The notes: a model not told the origin generated them from the sequence alone. Positions 1 through 8,998 are shown, numbered from the stretch's first letter. The stretch: DNA of 64,000 bases from Streptomyces sp. NRRL B-1140 (GCF_001280065.1 NZ_LGEA01000036.1:186001-250000); one strand, 5' to 3'. Program-made: numbers and translations.

Positions 1-47
1 GAGGGGGGCGGGAGCGGGCCCGACCCCGGGTGACCGGCGGGCGGACG

Positions 48-87
48 CGGCGAGGGCGGCGCCCGGGACCGGACGCCGCCCTCGCCG
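48..87 (-). terminator. Rho-independent-type terminator after gltX
   Basis: A perfect 14-bp inverted repeat (48-61 with 74-87, 12-nt loop) begins 15 bases past the gltX stop. It is GC-rich and lacks a U tract, as is common in Streptomyces. Confidence 0.7.
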
Positions 88-101
88 TGTGGTGCTCCGC
101 T

Positions 102-1586
102 CTACGGGGCCAGCTTCGCCAGCGCCGCGTCGATCCGGGCCAGGGTGGTCTCCTTGCCCAGGACCTCCAGGGACTCGAAGAGCGGCAAGCCGACCGTGCG
201 GCCGGTGACGGCGACGCGGACGGGGGCCTGGGCCTTGCCGAGCTTGAGGCCGTGTGCCTCGCCGGCAGCCAGGACGGCCTCCTTGAGTGACTCGGCCGAG
301 GTCCAGTCGGCGGCGTCGAGCTTCTCGCGGGCCGTGCGCAGCAGGGCGTCCGAGCCCTCCTTCATGGCCTTCGTCCAGGAGGCCTCGTCCTCAACCGGCT
401 CCGGCAGGAACAGGAAGTCGACGTTGTCGGTGATCTCCGACAGGACCTTGAGGCGGGTCTGCGCGTGCGGCGCGATGGCCTGCCACTTGGTCTCGTCGAA
501 GGCCTCCGGGGCCCAGGGGGCGAACGGCGCCTGGAGCCAGGGGCGGCAGCGCTCCGTGAAGTCCTTCACATCCAGCATGCGGATGTGGTCGCCGTTGATC
601 GCCTCGCACTTCTTGAGGTCGAAGCGCGCCGGGTTGGGCTGCACGTCGGAGATCTCGAAGGCCGCGGTCATCTCGTCGATCGAGAACACGTCCTGGTCGG
701 CCGAGAGGGACCAGCCGAGCAGCGAGAGGTAGTTGAGCAGGCCCTCGGGGAGGAAGCCGCGCTCCCGGTACAGGTTGAGGGAGGACTGCGGGTCGCGCTT
801 GGAGAGCTTCTTGTTGCCCTCCCCCATCACGTACGGCAGGTGGCCGAAGGACGGGATCTCCTTGGCGATGCCCAGCTCGATCAGCGCCTTGTACAGGGCG
901 ATCTGGCGCGGCGTGGAGGAGAGCAGGTCCTCGCCGCGCAGGACGTGGGTGATCTCCATCAGGGCGTCGTCGACCGGGTTGACCAGGGTGTACAGCGGGG
1001 CGCCGTTGGCGCGGACGATGCCGTAGTCCGGGACGTTCTCCGGGGTGAAGGTCAGCTCGCCGCGGACCAGGTCGGTGAAGGTGATCGTCTCGTCGGGCAT
1101 CCGGAAGCGGACGATCGGCTCGCGGCCCTGGGCCTGGTACTCCTCGACCTGGGCGGCGGTCAGCTCACGGCAGTGGCCGTCGTAGCCGGAGGGCTTGCCG
1201 GCGGCGCGGGCGGCCTCGCGGCGGGTGTCCAGCTCGTCCTGGGAGCAGTAGCAGCGGTAGGCGTGGCCGGCGTCGAGCAGCTTCTGCGCGACGTCCTTGT
1301 AGAGGTCCATGCGCTGCGACTGGCGGTACGGCGCGTGCGGGCCGCCGACCTCGGGGCCCTCGTCCCAGTCGAAGCCCAGCCAGCGCATCGAGTCGAGCAG
1401 CTGGGTGTACGACTCCTCGGAGTCGCGGGCGGCGTCGGTGTCCTCGATGCGGAAGACCAGGGTGCCCTGGTGGTGCTTGGCGAACGCCCAGTTGAACAGG
1501 GCGGTGCGCACCAGGCCCACGTGGGGGTTTCCGGTGGGCGAGGGACAGAAACGGACGCGTACTGGAGTGCCGGGTGCGCTAGCCAC
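102..1586 (-). CDS. gltX: Glutamyl-tRNA synthetase
   Basis: Charges tRNA-Glu with glutamate in the cytoplasm (class I aminoacyl-tRNA synthetase). The N-terminus carries the HIGH-like signature CPSPTGNPHVG and the KMSKS-like loop is NKKLSKRD near residue 255, followed by the helical anticodon-binding domain. I chose the GTG at 1586 (494 aa, the usual length for streptomycete GltX) over the TTG at 1595: it has an AAGG upstream, and it overlaps the last bases of the preceding gene, whose stop is at 1579. This implies translational coupling with the FAH-family gene. Family assignment is secure; only the start is a choice. Confidence 0.96.
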   Translation of the reverse strand: MASAPGTPVRVRFCPSPTGNPHVGLVRTALFNWAFAKHHQGTLVFRIEDTDAARDSEESYTQLLDSMRWLGFDWDEGPEVGGPHAPYRQSQRMDLYKDVAQKLLDAGHAYRCYCSQDELDTRREAARAAGKPSGYDGHCRELTAAQVEEYQAQGREPIVRFRMPDETITFTDLVRGELTFTPENVPDYGIVRANGAPLYTLVNPVDDALMEITHVLRGEDLLSSTPRQIALYKALIELGIAKEIPSFGHLPYVMGEGNKKLSKRDPQSSLNLYRERGFLPEGLLNYLSLLGWSLSADQDVFSIDEMTAAFEISDVQPNPARFDLKKCEAINGDHIRMLDVKDFTERCRPWLQAPFAPWAPEAFDETKWQAIAPHAQTRLKVLSEITDNVDFLFLPEPVEDEASWTKAMKEGSDALLRTAREKLDAADWTSAESLKEAVLAAGEAHGLKLGKAQAPVRVAVTGRTVGLPLFESLEVLGKETTLARIDAALAKLAP

Positions 1587-2355
1587 GCTTGACAACCTTG
1601 TTGGTGAGAGTGCCGATGCCTTCGATGGTGACGGCGACCTCGTCGCCGACGTTGAGGGGGCCGACCCCAGCCGGGGTGCCCGTGAGGATGACGTCGCCGG
1701 GGAGCAGCGTCATGGCCTCGGAGATGTTGACGATCAGGTCCTCGACAGAGTGGATCATCTCGCTGGTGCGGCCGAGCTGGCGCTGCTGGCCGTTCACCGT
1801 GAGCTGGATGGTGAGGTCGCTCGCGTCCAGGTCCGTCTCCACCCACGGGCCGAGCGGGCAGGAGCTGTCGAAGCCCTTGGCCCGGGCCCACTGCTTCTCG
1901 CGCTTCTGCACGTCGCGGGCGGTGATGTCGTTGGCGCAGGTGTAGCCGAAGATCACGTCCTTGACGCGCTCACGCGGGACCTCGCGGCACATCCGGCCGA
2001 TCACCACGGCCAGCTCGGCCTCGTGGTGCACCTCTTCGGAGAAGGAGGGGTACTGGATCTCGTCGCCGGGGCCGATCACCGAGGTGGAGGGCTTGAAGAA
2101 GGCGAAGGGGGCGTCGGGCACCTCGTTGCCCAGCTCGCGCGCGTGCTCCGCGTAGTTGCGGCCGAAGGCCACGACCTTGTTGGGGAGCACCGGCGGCAGC
2201 AGCCTGACCTTGCTCACGGGCACCTTCGTGCCGGAGAGCTCGAAGTCCGCGAACGGGATGCCCTTGATGATGTTCAGGACGAGTTCGTCCTGCTTGTCGC
2301 CCTCGATGGCGCCGAAGGCGACGTTCCCGTCGATGGAGAACCTGGCGATGCGCAC
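1579..2355 (-). CDS. Fumarylacetoacetate hydrolase family protein
   Basis: 258-residue FAH-family hydrolase/isomerase of the type acting on 2-oxo-diacid or catechol-degradation products. Family landmarks are visible: GRNYAEHARELG near residue 65, FFKPSTS near 86, and the metal-binding acidic residues of VHHEAELAVVIG near 110, followed by GYTCANDITARDVQ and the C-terminal LTGTPAGVGP. The GTG start at 2355 has AGGGG at a somewhat long spacing. It lies directly upstream of and overlaps gltX, an arrangement I recall as conserved in Streptomyces. The true substrate cannot be read from sequence; 2-hydroxyhepta-diene-dioate isomerase, acylpyruvase or oxaloacetate decarboxylase are all possible. Confidence 0.9.
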   Translation of the reverse strand: MRIARFSIDGNVAFGAIEGDKQDELVLNIIKGIPFADFELSGTKVPVSKVRLLPPVLPNKVVAFGRNYAEHARELGNEVPDAPFAFFKPSTSVIGPGDEIQYPSFSEEVHHEAELAVVIGRMCREVPRERVKDVIFGYTCANDITARDVQKREKQWARAKGFDSSCPLGPWVETDLDASDLTIQLTVNGQQRQLGRTSEMIHSVEDLIVNISEAMTLLPGDVILTGTPAGVGPLNVGDEVAVTIEGIGTLTNKVVKRG

Positions 2356-2460
2356 GGGTTGCTTGGCCCCTTGACTGAAGCGGCTGGAGTCTGACGGTCC
2401 AGGCTAACGCGGGGAGGCGGACTCGCCCCGCGCATTACACGGGGCGCCCGTGCACGCACG

Positions 2461-2492
2461 GAGGGGCGCCCCCGTCACAGGGGGCGCCCCTC
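2461..2492 (-). terminator. Strong hairpin terminator
   Basis: A perfect 13-bp stem (2461-2473 with 2480-2492, 6-nt loop) lies 57 bases past the stop of the small peptide gene and upstream of the FAH gene, so it separates these two same-strand units. Confidence 0.7.
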
Positions 2493-2549
2493 GGAAATCC
2501 GGTCCCGCCGCCGTGAGCATCCGGCGGCAGGCACGCGTACTAGCAGGTG

Positions 2550-2741
2550 TCACTCCGCGGCCGCGGCGGCCGCGACGGGGATCTCCATGAGGACGGTGCG
2601 CTTGGGGTTTGCGGTCTGGGCCGGCAGGTCGACGGGGTGCTCCGGCTGCTCCGGCGTCTGCAGTTCGTCGGCGTCGTTCAGGTGTGCCAGCGTCGTGCGT
2701 CGCGGGTTGGCGATCTTGTGGAACATCGTCGTCGTCTTCAC
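2550..2741 (-). CDS. Small peptide with duplicated NP-[RK]-RT motif
   Basis: A 63-residue ORF with a GTG start at 2741 and an AGGACAGGG Shine-Dalgarno region upstream. Nearly every third codon position is G or C, which supports real coding. The peptide holds an internal near-repeat: IANPRRTTL at residues 10-18 and TANPKRTVL at 43-51. Between them is an acidic, Pro-rich linker, and the tail is Ala-rich. There is no signal peptide or membrane segment. It has its own terminator and is divergent from the first conservon, with a 612-bp gap. I do not recognise a characterised family. The repeat layout would suit a protein-binding peptide or a ribosomally made precursor, but nothing shows a modification enzyme next to it. 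Confidence 0.6.
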   Translation of the reverse strand: MKTTTMFHKIANPRRTTLAHLNDADELQTPEQPEHPVDLPAQTANPKRTVLMEIPVAAAAAAE

Positions 2742-3353
2742 TGTTTACTTGACCCTGTCCTGTGACGGGCGCCCGGAGGGTGCTGAACCCCCGCACGGGC
2801 GCGGGTTGTCGGTTGTGCCATCGCTGTAAAGCGTCAGGCTAAACATCCGATTCCCCGGCCCTGTCGCGCAGGGGTCATGATCGGCATGTGAGTTTTCTCA
2901 CGAATCAGAGGGCGAATCGGTCAATTCGGACTCGCGATTCACCCCAACGAAACGGACATTGGCCCACTGAAGCCATCATTCCGCTGCTGATCATGGCGAC
3001 TGGGACACGACCGGGACACCGGGCACGGCCTGTCGACTCGCGGGTTTCTGCCCGAAATGGGTGAACTCGCTTTCTACGACCGGTGATCCGTCACTCACGT
3101 GGTGTCACCTACATCACGGCTCGGCCTACGGGCCTTGTTGGAGATCCTGTGCTGTGCTGGAATCTCACGGACCGCCGCAGGATCGAGCCGGCGCACAGGG
3201 GGCGCACAGACGCGCCGAGTGGCGGTGAGAAGGGGAAACCGGCGCCGGTCACTCACGACCACCACGGGGGCGTTTTCAGGGCGTCCCCAGAACGCCGACA
3301 CCGTGCCCCGCCGTTCAGGCGACGGGGTGCCTGGTCCAGAGGTTGCGACGCTA
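2742..3353. promoter_or_regulatory. Divergent intergenic region before conservon 1
   Basis: About 610 bases without a convincing gene between the small peptide and cvnA1. The part from 2835 to 3110 is visibly more A/T-rich than its surroundings and contains a short GTGAG-TTTT-CTCAC palindrome at 2888-2901. It presumably carries both promoters and a long cvnA1 leader. I could not assign -10 and -35 boxes with confidence. Confidence 0.4.
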
Positions 3354-6300
3354 GTGCAGGGACGTTTCAAGAGGGATGGCAGCGCTTCGGCGGAGCCGGA
3401 GCCGCACGGCGGGACTGGCCCCGTGAAAGGCGGCCCCGCGCCCCAGCACGCCCAGAACCAGGGCCCGGCAGGTGACGGCGGTGAGCGCTCCGCACGCGCC
3501 GGTGCGTCGGCCCCGTCGGGAGCCGCGGGTTCTTCCCCGGCGCTGAAGCCGCCGACGGGCCCGACCGGCCCGGGGTCGCGAATAGCCCTGCGCAACTGGC
3601 GCATCTCCACGCGACTGGTGTCGCTGCTCGCCCTCCCGGTGGTCGCGGCCACCTCGCTGGGCGCGCTGCGTATCGACCAGTCCATGGACGACATCCAGCA
3701 GCTCGACAACATGAAGCTGCTGACCGACATGACCAAGCAGGCCACCGAGCTGTCGGCCGCGCTCCAGGAGGAGCGCGACCAGTCGGCCGGCCCGCTGGCG
3801 CACGGCGGCAAAGCGAGCGACTTCACGGTCAAGGGGCTTCGCGAGAAGACCGACCGGGCGAGGAAGAACTTCCTCGACAGCTCCGAGGAGATCGACGGCG
3901 CCAGCAAGGACGGCAACCTCAAGGGCGTCCGCGAGTACCTCGTGCAGCTCGCCGGCGAACTGGGCGACCTGGAGCAGATCCGCAAGAGCGCCTACGCCTC
4001 CGAGGGCAACTCCACGCAGACGGTCGAGGCGTACCACCGTCTGATCGAGAACCTGATCGACCTCTCCCAGGACATGGCCGAGGCGACCAGCAACCCGGAC
4101 ATGATCCAGCGCACGCGTGCGCTCGCGGCGTTCTCCTCCGCCAAGGAGTACTCCTCGATCCAGCGCGCGGCCCTCGCGGCGGCCCTGCCCGCGAGCAACA
4201 CCACGGCCGGCAAGCTCTCGCCGAACGACCGGCTCTACGCCGAGTCGGCCCTGGAGAGCCAGAACTCCGAGATCCGCAGCTTCAAGAGCATCTACGGCGA
4301 GGACGCCGCCGCCGAGCTGCTGAAGCCGATCGAGGACGGCGGCAACTCCACCATCAAGGCGACCGACACCTACGCGGGTCGCGCCCTGAAATCCGCGAGC
4401 GGTCTCGCCCAGCAGGACAAGCGGTCCTACCGCGACTGGCTGGACGACAGCTCCACCAAGATCCAGCAGATGAAGAACATCGAGCACACCCTGCTCGAGG
4501 AGATGGAACAGAAGGCCCGCGAGCTGCGCAGCGCCACCGAGCGCGACGCGATCATCTCCGGTGTCCTGATCCTGATCGTGCTCGGTGTGTCGCTGGTCGG
4601 CGCCTTCGTCGTGGCGCGGTCCATGATCCGCTCGCTGCGCCGCCTGGAGGACACCGCCACCAAGGTCGCCTCCGACCGTCTGCCCGAGCTGGTCAAGCAG
4701 CTCTCCGAGTCCGACCCGCAGGACGTCGACACGTCCGTGGAGTCGGTCGGTGTGCACTCCCGGGACGAGATCGGCCGAGTGGCCGCGGCCTTCGACGACG
4801 TGCACCGCGAGGCGGTCCGCCTCGCCGCCGAGCAGGCCCTGCTGCGGGGCAACGTCAACGCGATGTTCACCAACCTCTCGCGCCGCTCCCAGGGTCTGAT
4901 CCAGCGCCAGCTGTCGCTGATCTCCGAGCTGGAGTCCCGCGAGGCCGACCCGGACCAGCTGTCCTCGCTGTTCAAGCTCGACCACCTCGCCACGCGTATG
5001 CGCCGTAACGGTGAGAACCTCCTCGTCCTCGCGGGTGAGGAGCCCGGCCGCCGCTGGACCCGTCCGGTCCCGCTGGTCGACGTGCTCCGCGCCGCCGCGT
5101 CCGAGGTGGAGCAGTACGAGCGCATCGAGCTGGCCTCGGTGCCCACCACCGAAGTGGCGGGCCGCGTGGTCAACGACCTCGTGCACCTGCTCGCCGAGCT
5201 GCTCGAGAACGCGACCTCCTTCTCCTCGCCGCAGACCAAGGTCAAGGTCACCGGTCACGCCCTGCCCGACGGCCGGGTGCTCATCGAGATCCACGACACC
5301 GGTATCGGTCTGTCGCCGGAGGACCTGGCGGCGATCAACGAGCGGCTCGCCTCTCCCCCGACGGTGGACGTCTCCGTCTCCCGCCGCATGGGTCTGTTCG
5401 TGGTCGGCCGGCTGTCCCAGCGGCACGGCATCCGCATCCAGCTGCGTCCGTCGGACTCCGGCGGCACGACCGCGCTGGTCATGCTGCCCGTCGATGTCGC
5501 CCAGGGCGGCAGGAAGCCCCAGCCCAAGCAGGCCGGTCAGCCTCCCGTCGGTGGTGGTCCCGCCGCCGCGCAGGCCGCCGCCGGTGCGGCCGCGGCCCGG
5601 CGTGCCGCCGGGTCCGGTCAGGGCGGCGGTGCTCTCGGCGCCGGTGCGTCCGGCGGGGCCTTCGGTGGCGGTGCCTCCGGCGGCGGCCGGCTCGCTTCCG
5701 GTCAGGGCCCGCGGGCCGCGCTGCCCGGGCGCGACGCGGACGGCGGCCGTCCGGGAGCGCCCGGTGGAGCGCGCGGGCCGCAGGGTCCGGGGACCTCGTC
5801 GTTCGAGCAGGGTGGTTCCCCGCAGGGCCGTCCCGCTCCGGCGGGCACCGGGTTCGGCCAGCAGGCGCCGGGTGCCCCGCAGGGTCTGCAGGCGGCCGGC
5901 ACCAACGGGCCGCAGGGCCAGGACGCCTTCGGCGGAGGCCGGAGCCGCAAGAAGCAGGGCGGCGACCCCGAGCAGGGCACGGGCCGCAGGCCGCAGCTGC
6001 CGCCGCGCGGCGGACCGCGTGCCGAGCTGCCCGGCGGTGACGCGCAGCCGCGCGTGCCGAGCTGGAGCGACGAGAACGCCCAGCCGCCGGCGCCGCGCGC
6101 CTCGCTGGACGCCCCGCGCGGGCACGAGGAGCCCGACCTCTCCCGTACGTCGTCGCTGCCGCGCGGCGACGACCGGCAGGGCTTCGGCGCGACGGCACAG
6201 ATGCCGGCCGTGCCGCGGGACGACGACCGGCAGGGCTTCGGATCGCCCGGTGACTTCGGAGGTTCCCAGCAGGCGGACCCGTTCGGCCCCGGCGCGAACA

Positions 6301-7190
6301 CCTCGCAGGGCCAGGGCCAGTTCGTCCGCCCGGACGTCTTCGGCACCCCCGGCGGTCGCCCCGACACCTCGTCCGCGTCGGGCCAGTACCCGGCGCCGCA
6401 GGCCTACGACAACGGCTCGGCGAGTCAGTACCCCGCGCCCCGCCAGGACAACGGCAGCCAGTACCCGGCCCCGCGCCAGGACAACGGCTCGACCGGTCAG
6501 TACCCGGCACCCCGCCAGGACAACGGCAGCCAGTACCCGGCCCCGCGTCAGGACAACGGCTCCGGGCGGCCCACCCTTCCGGGTCCGGCCACGCCGGCCG
6601 ACCCCGCGGGCACGGGCCGGTTCGACCGGCCGCAGCCGGGCGGCGACCGGGGCCCGGCCGACTTCGGTGCCCCGCGTCCGCCCGCCCCGCAGGCGCGGCC
6701 GGTCCGGCAGGAGCCCGAGGCCCTGCCGCCGGCGCCCGGACCGGGCGACGGTCGCACACCGCTGTACGACACGCTGGAAACCAACTGGTTCCACGGCCAG
6801 CAGGAGGAGCAGCAGCAGCCGCCGCAGAACAACGGCTCCGCCCCTGCCGCCCCGCAGCAACCGCAGGGACCCACCGGTCCGCAGCGGTCCGCCCCCGCCG
6901 GCTGGCGCACCTCGCCGAACGACGACCTCGTCCGCCAGGCCGAGCGAGTCCGTCAGCCCGCCGCGGGGGGCATCACCACCTCCGGCCTGCCGCGCCGGGT
7001 ACCCCGGGCCAACCTCGTCCCGGGCACGGCGCAGCAGCAAACCCACCAGAGCGGTCCCCAGGTCTCGCGTGCGCCCGATGACGTGCGCGGCCGGCTGACC
7101 AATCTCCGTCGGGGAATCGCACAGGGTCGTCAGGCCGGGTCCACCCAGACCGGCAGCCACCCACGGCCCACTCACCAGCAGGAGCGTTAG
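3354..7190 (+). CDS. cvnA1: Conservon sensor histidine kinase-like protein CvnA (first copy)
   Basis: Membrane sensor of a conservon, the actinomycete four-protein system thought to form a receptor/G-protein-like complex at the membrane. From the GTG at 3354 (1278 aa): TM1 about 81-107, an extracytoplasmic NIT-type (nitrate/nitrite-sensing-like) helical domain to about 395, TM2 about 399-425, HAMP, and a GHKL ATPase domain about 600-735 (N-box LLENA near 616, G1 box DTGIGL near 648, MGLFVVGRLS). No conventional phospho-acceptor His box is evident. The last 540 residues are low-complexity Gly/Pro/Gln sequence, ending in a conserved basic peptide. The start is supported by the paralogue at 8999: both have AGAGGTTG exactly 8 nt before GTG. 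An upstream in-frame GTG at 3099 exists but is less likely. First gene of a cvnABCD operon. Confidence 0.9.
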   Translation: MQGRFKRDGSASAEPEPHGGTGPVKGGPAPQHAQNQGPAGDGGERSARAGASAPSGAAGSSPALKPPTGPTGPGSRIALRNWRISTRLVSLLALPVVAATSLGALRIDQSMDDIQQLDNMKLLTDMTKQATELSAALQEERDQSAGPLAHGGKASDFTVKGLREKTDRARKNFLDSSEEIDGASKDGNLKGVREYLVQLAGELGDLEQIRKSAYASEGNSTQTVEAYHRLIENLIDLSQDMAEATSNPDMIQRTRALAAFSSAKEYSSIQRAALAAALPASNTTAGKLSPNDRLYAESALESQNSEIRSFKSIYGEDAAAELLKPIEDGGNSTIKATDTYAGRALKSASGLAQQDKRSYRDWLDDSSTKIQQMKNIEHTLLEEMEQKARELRSATERDAIISGVLILIVLGVSLVGAFVVARSMIRSLRRLEDTATKVASDRLPELVKQLSESDPQDVDTSVESVGVHSRDEIGRVAAAFDDVHREAVRLAAEQALLRGNVNAMFTNLSRRSQGLIQRQLSLISELESREADPDQLSSLFKLDHLATRMRRNGENLLVLAGEEPGRRWTRPVPLVDVLRAAASEVEQYERIELASVPTTEVAGRVVNDLVHLLAELLENATSFSSPQTKVKVTGHALPDGRVLIEIHDTGIGLSPEDLAAINERLASPPTVDVSVSRRMGLFVVGRLSQRHGIRIQLRPSDSGGTTALVMLPVDVAQGGRKPQPKQAGQPPVGGGPAAAQAAAGAAAARRAAGSGQGGGALGAGASGGAFGGGASGGGRLASGQGPRAALPGRDADGGRPGAPGGARGPQGPGTSSFEQGGSPQGRPAPAGTGFGQQAPGAPQGLQAAGTNGPQGQDAFGGGRSRKKQGGDPEQGTGRRPQLPPRGGPRAELPGGDAQPRVPSWSDENAQPPAPRASLDAPRGHEEPDLSRTSSLPRGDDRQGFGATAQMPAVPRDDDRQGFGSPGDFGGSQQADPFGPGANTSQGQGQFVRPDVFGTPGGRPDTSSASGQYPAPQAYDNGSASQYPAPRQDNGSQYPAPRQDNGSTGQYPAPRQDNGSQYPAPRQDNGSGRPTLPGPATPADPAGTGRFDRPQPGGDRGPADFGAPRPPAPQARPVRQEPEALPPAPGPGDGRTPLYDTLETNWFHGQQEEQQQPPQNNGSAPAAPQQPQGPTGPQRSAPAGWRTSPNDDLVRQAERVRQPAAGGITTSGLPRRVPRANLVPGTAQQQTHQSGPQVSRAPDDVRGRLTNLRRGIAQGRQAGSTQTGSHPRPTHQQER
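6384..6563 (+). repeat. In-frame tandem repeat, QYPAP units
   Basis: Inside the disordered tail of cvnA1, five units beginning QYPAP (mostly QYPAPRQDNGS, 11-13 residues) occur in tandem. The DNA units are near identical, so copy number may vary between strains or be mis-assembled. Confidence 0.85.
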
Positions 7191-7613
7191 TTGAGTCCGA
7201 TGAGCCAGGCGGCACAGAATCTCAACTGGTTGATCACCAACTTCGTGGACAACACCCCCGGGGTGTCCCACACCGTCGTCGTGTCCGCCGACGGTCTCCT
7301 CCTGGCGATGTCGGAGGGCTTCCCGCGCGACCGTGCGGACCAGCTCGCGGCCGTCGCCTCGGGTCTGACGTCCCTGACGGCAGGCGCTTCCCGGATCTTC
7401 GAGGGGGGCGAGGTCGCGCAGACGGTCGTGGAGATGGAGCGGGGATTCCTCTTCCTCATGTCCGTCTCGGACGGCTCGTCCCTCGCGGTACTGGCCCACC
7501 CCGAGTGCGACATCGGCCTCGTCGGCTACGAGATGGCGCTCCTGGTCGACCGCGCGGGCGCGGTCCTCACCCCCGACCTCAGGGCTGAGCTCCAAGGCAG
7601 TCTGCTCCACTGA
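7191..7613 (+). CDS. cvnB1: Conservon roadblock/LC7 protein CvnB (first copy)
   Basis: A 140-residue roadblock/LC7-fold protein, the presumed partner linking the kinase and the GTPase of the conservon. The sequence begins MSPMSQAAQNLNWLITNFV and is almost identical to the second copy at 12309. It starts at the TTG immediately after the cvnA1 stop, 6 nt downstream of AGGAG; the ATG three codons later (7200) is an alternative. No signal peptide or membrane segment. In other systems roadblock proteins dimerise and bind Ras/MglA-like GTPases, so regulation of CvnD is the expected role by family inference. Confidence 0.92.
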   Translation: MSPMSQAAQNLNWLITNFVDNTPGVSHTVVVSADGLLLAMSEGFPRDRADQLAAVASGLTSLTAGASRIFEGGEVAQTVVEMERGFLFLMSVSDGSSLAVLAHPECDIGLVGYEMALLVDRAGAVLTPDLRAELQGSLLH

Positions 7614-7723
7614 TCGGCCCCGGCACCACCCGTCTCACCACATCACCGTCCGGCTGCCACATACCCCACACAGGCCCCGTCAGACGGCTTGCTGACCGAC
7701 TTGCTGTCCCGCCCGGAGGACCC

Positions 7724-8119
7724 ATGACCCCGCCCCCCGCCTCTCATGATCCGTACGCGGAGCCGTACGAGGACGAGGGCGACCAGCCGCTGGTCCGGCC
7801 TTACGCCATGACCGGCGGCCGGACCCGGCCGCGCTACCAGCTGGCGATCGAGGCACTCATCAGTACGACCGCGGACCCCGCCGCGCTCATGGGACTGCTC
7901 CCGGAGCACCAGCGGATCTGCCACCTGTGCCGTGAGGTCAAGTCGGTGGCCGAGGTGTCCGCACTGCTCAACATGCCGCTGGGGGTGGCCCGGATCCTGG
8001 TCGCGGACCTCGCCGAGGCCGGTCTCGTCGCGATCCACCAGCCGGGCGGCGACGACGCCACCGGCGCGCCGGACGTGACACTGCTCGAAAGGGTGCTCAG
8101 TGGACTTCGCAAGCTCTGA
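7724..8119 (+). CDS. cvnC1: Conservon DUF742 protein CvnC (first copy)
   Basis: A 131-residue DUF742 protein of conservon 1. After a short acidic N-terminus comes the family signature VRPYAMTGGRTRPRYQLAIE near residue 25. The rest has a winged-helix-like arrangement (ICHLCREVKSVAEVSALLNMPLGVARILVADL) suggesting a degenerate DNA-binding or protein-docking fold. Its function in the complex is unknown. The ATG at 7724 follows GGAGGA. The 3' end overlaps cvnD1 by 20 bases, so these two are translationally coupled. A 110-base gap separates it from cvnB1. Confidence 0.92.
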   Translation: MTPPPASHDPYAEPYEDEGDQPLVRPYAMTGGRTRPRYQLAIEALISTTADPAALMGLLPEHQRICHLCREVKSVAEVSALLNMPLGVARILVADLAEAGLVAIHQPGGDDATGAPDVTLLERVLSGLRKL

Positions 8120-8624
8120 CGCGGGACGGTCCACCACGTCCGCGAAGATAGTGGTGGCCGGTGGCTTCGGCGTGGGCAAGACCACGTTCGTGGGTGCCGT
8201 CTCGGAGATCAACCCGCTGCGCACCGAGGCCGTCATGACGTCCGCTTCGGCCGGCATCGACGGCCGTATCACCCTGGACCAGGACCTGATCCTGTACCTG
8301 TTCGGTACGCCGGGCCAGGACCGCTTCTGGTTCATGTGGGACGACCTGGTGCGCGGCGCCATCGGCGCGGTGGTGCTCGTGGACACCCGGCGCCTGGCCG
8401 ACTGCTTCCCGGCCGTCGACTACTTCGAGAACAGCGGCCTGCCCTTCGTCGTCGCGCTGAACGGTTTCGACGGCCAGCAGCCCTACCAGCCCGAAGAGGT
8501 CCGTGAGGCACTGCAGATCGGACCGGACACCCCGATCATCACGACGGACGCCCGACACCGGGCCGATGCGAAGTCTGCCCTGATCACGCTGGTCGAGCAC
8601 GCCCTGATGGCACGGCTGAGGTAG
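8100..8624 (+). CDS. cvnD1: Conservon Ras-like GTPase CvnD (first copy)
   Basis: A 174-residue small GTPase with Walker A/G1 GGFGVGKTT at residues 21-29, the G3 region FGTPGQDRF and a G4-like ALNGFD in place of NKxD. It is the putative GTP switch of conservon 1, cytoplasmic and likely recruited to the membrane complex. It starts at GTG 8100 inside the end of cvnC1. No cytochrome P450 (cvnE) follows, so this is a four-gene conservon. About 99 bp of its coding DNA is identical to the second copy, discussed under findings. Confidence 0.94.
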   Translation: MDFASSDAGRSTTSAKIVVAGGFGVGKTTFVGAVSEINPLRTEAVMTSASAGIDGRITLDQDLILYLFGTPGQDRFWFMWDDLVRGAIGAVVLVDTRRLADCFPAVDYFENSGLPFVVALNGFDGQQPYQPEEVREALQIGPDTPIITTDARHRADAKSALITLVEHALMARLR

Positions 8625-8670
8625 CACAATTCAGAAGCGCTGTACGGCAGTTGTCGTAGATACACCGGAG

Positions 8671-8696
8671 CCGACTGTGTCCTTTGACACGGTCGG
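8671..8696 (+). terminator. Hairpin after cvnD1
   Basis: An inverted repeat of 11 bp (one T-G wobble) around a 4-nt CTTT loop starts 46 bases after the cvnD1 stop; a likely terminator of the first conservon. Confidence 0.6.
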
Positions 8697-8780
8697 CCAC
8701 GGTGTTCATAACGTTTCGGCAGAGGAATCGGGTGGTACGGCCACGCGTCGCGCACATCCGGTCTCGCTGCGCGCACAATC

Positions 8781-8800
8781 GCCCCGCCTTTTGGCGGGGC
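8781..8800 (+). terminator. Second hairpin with T-rich tail
   Basis: Stem GCCCCGCC / GGCGGGGC with a TTTT loop, followed by TCGCTCTTTATGACCGTTTT. It resembles a classical intrinsic terminator and backs up the hairpin at 8671. The rest of the 374-base gap (8625-8998) should hold the promoter of the second conservon, but I see no clear boxes. Confidence 0.7.
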
Positions 8801-8998
8801 TCGCTCTTTATGACCGTTTTATCTGGGGCTTACATCCCATCGATTCCCCGCCTCGGACTGTTTGGAAGAGCGCAGGTCGTCGTGCTGGAATGCCTGAACT
8901 GCCCAATAGTCAATGACGCCCTCGTCCGTCGCTGGCGTCTTGGGCTCTGAACACTGCGGCACAACGTTGGTGCCGACCGCCGAGAGGTTGTTGGTCGA

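Noticed and set aside
2550..2741. Lanthipeptide or lasso peptide precursor
   Set aside because: No Cys in the peptide, and no lanthionine synthetase, cyclase or ATP-grasp gene nearby; an undefined peptide role is kept instead.
3351..7610. 1419-residue open frame antisense to cvnA1/cvnB1
   Set aside because: A mirror of the strong codon bias of the real genes; low-complexity translation and no ribosome site. The same applies to the long antisense frame at 8819-12577.
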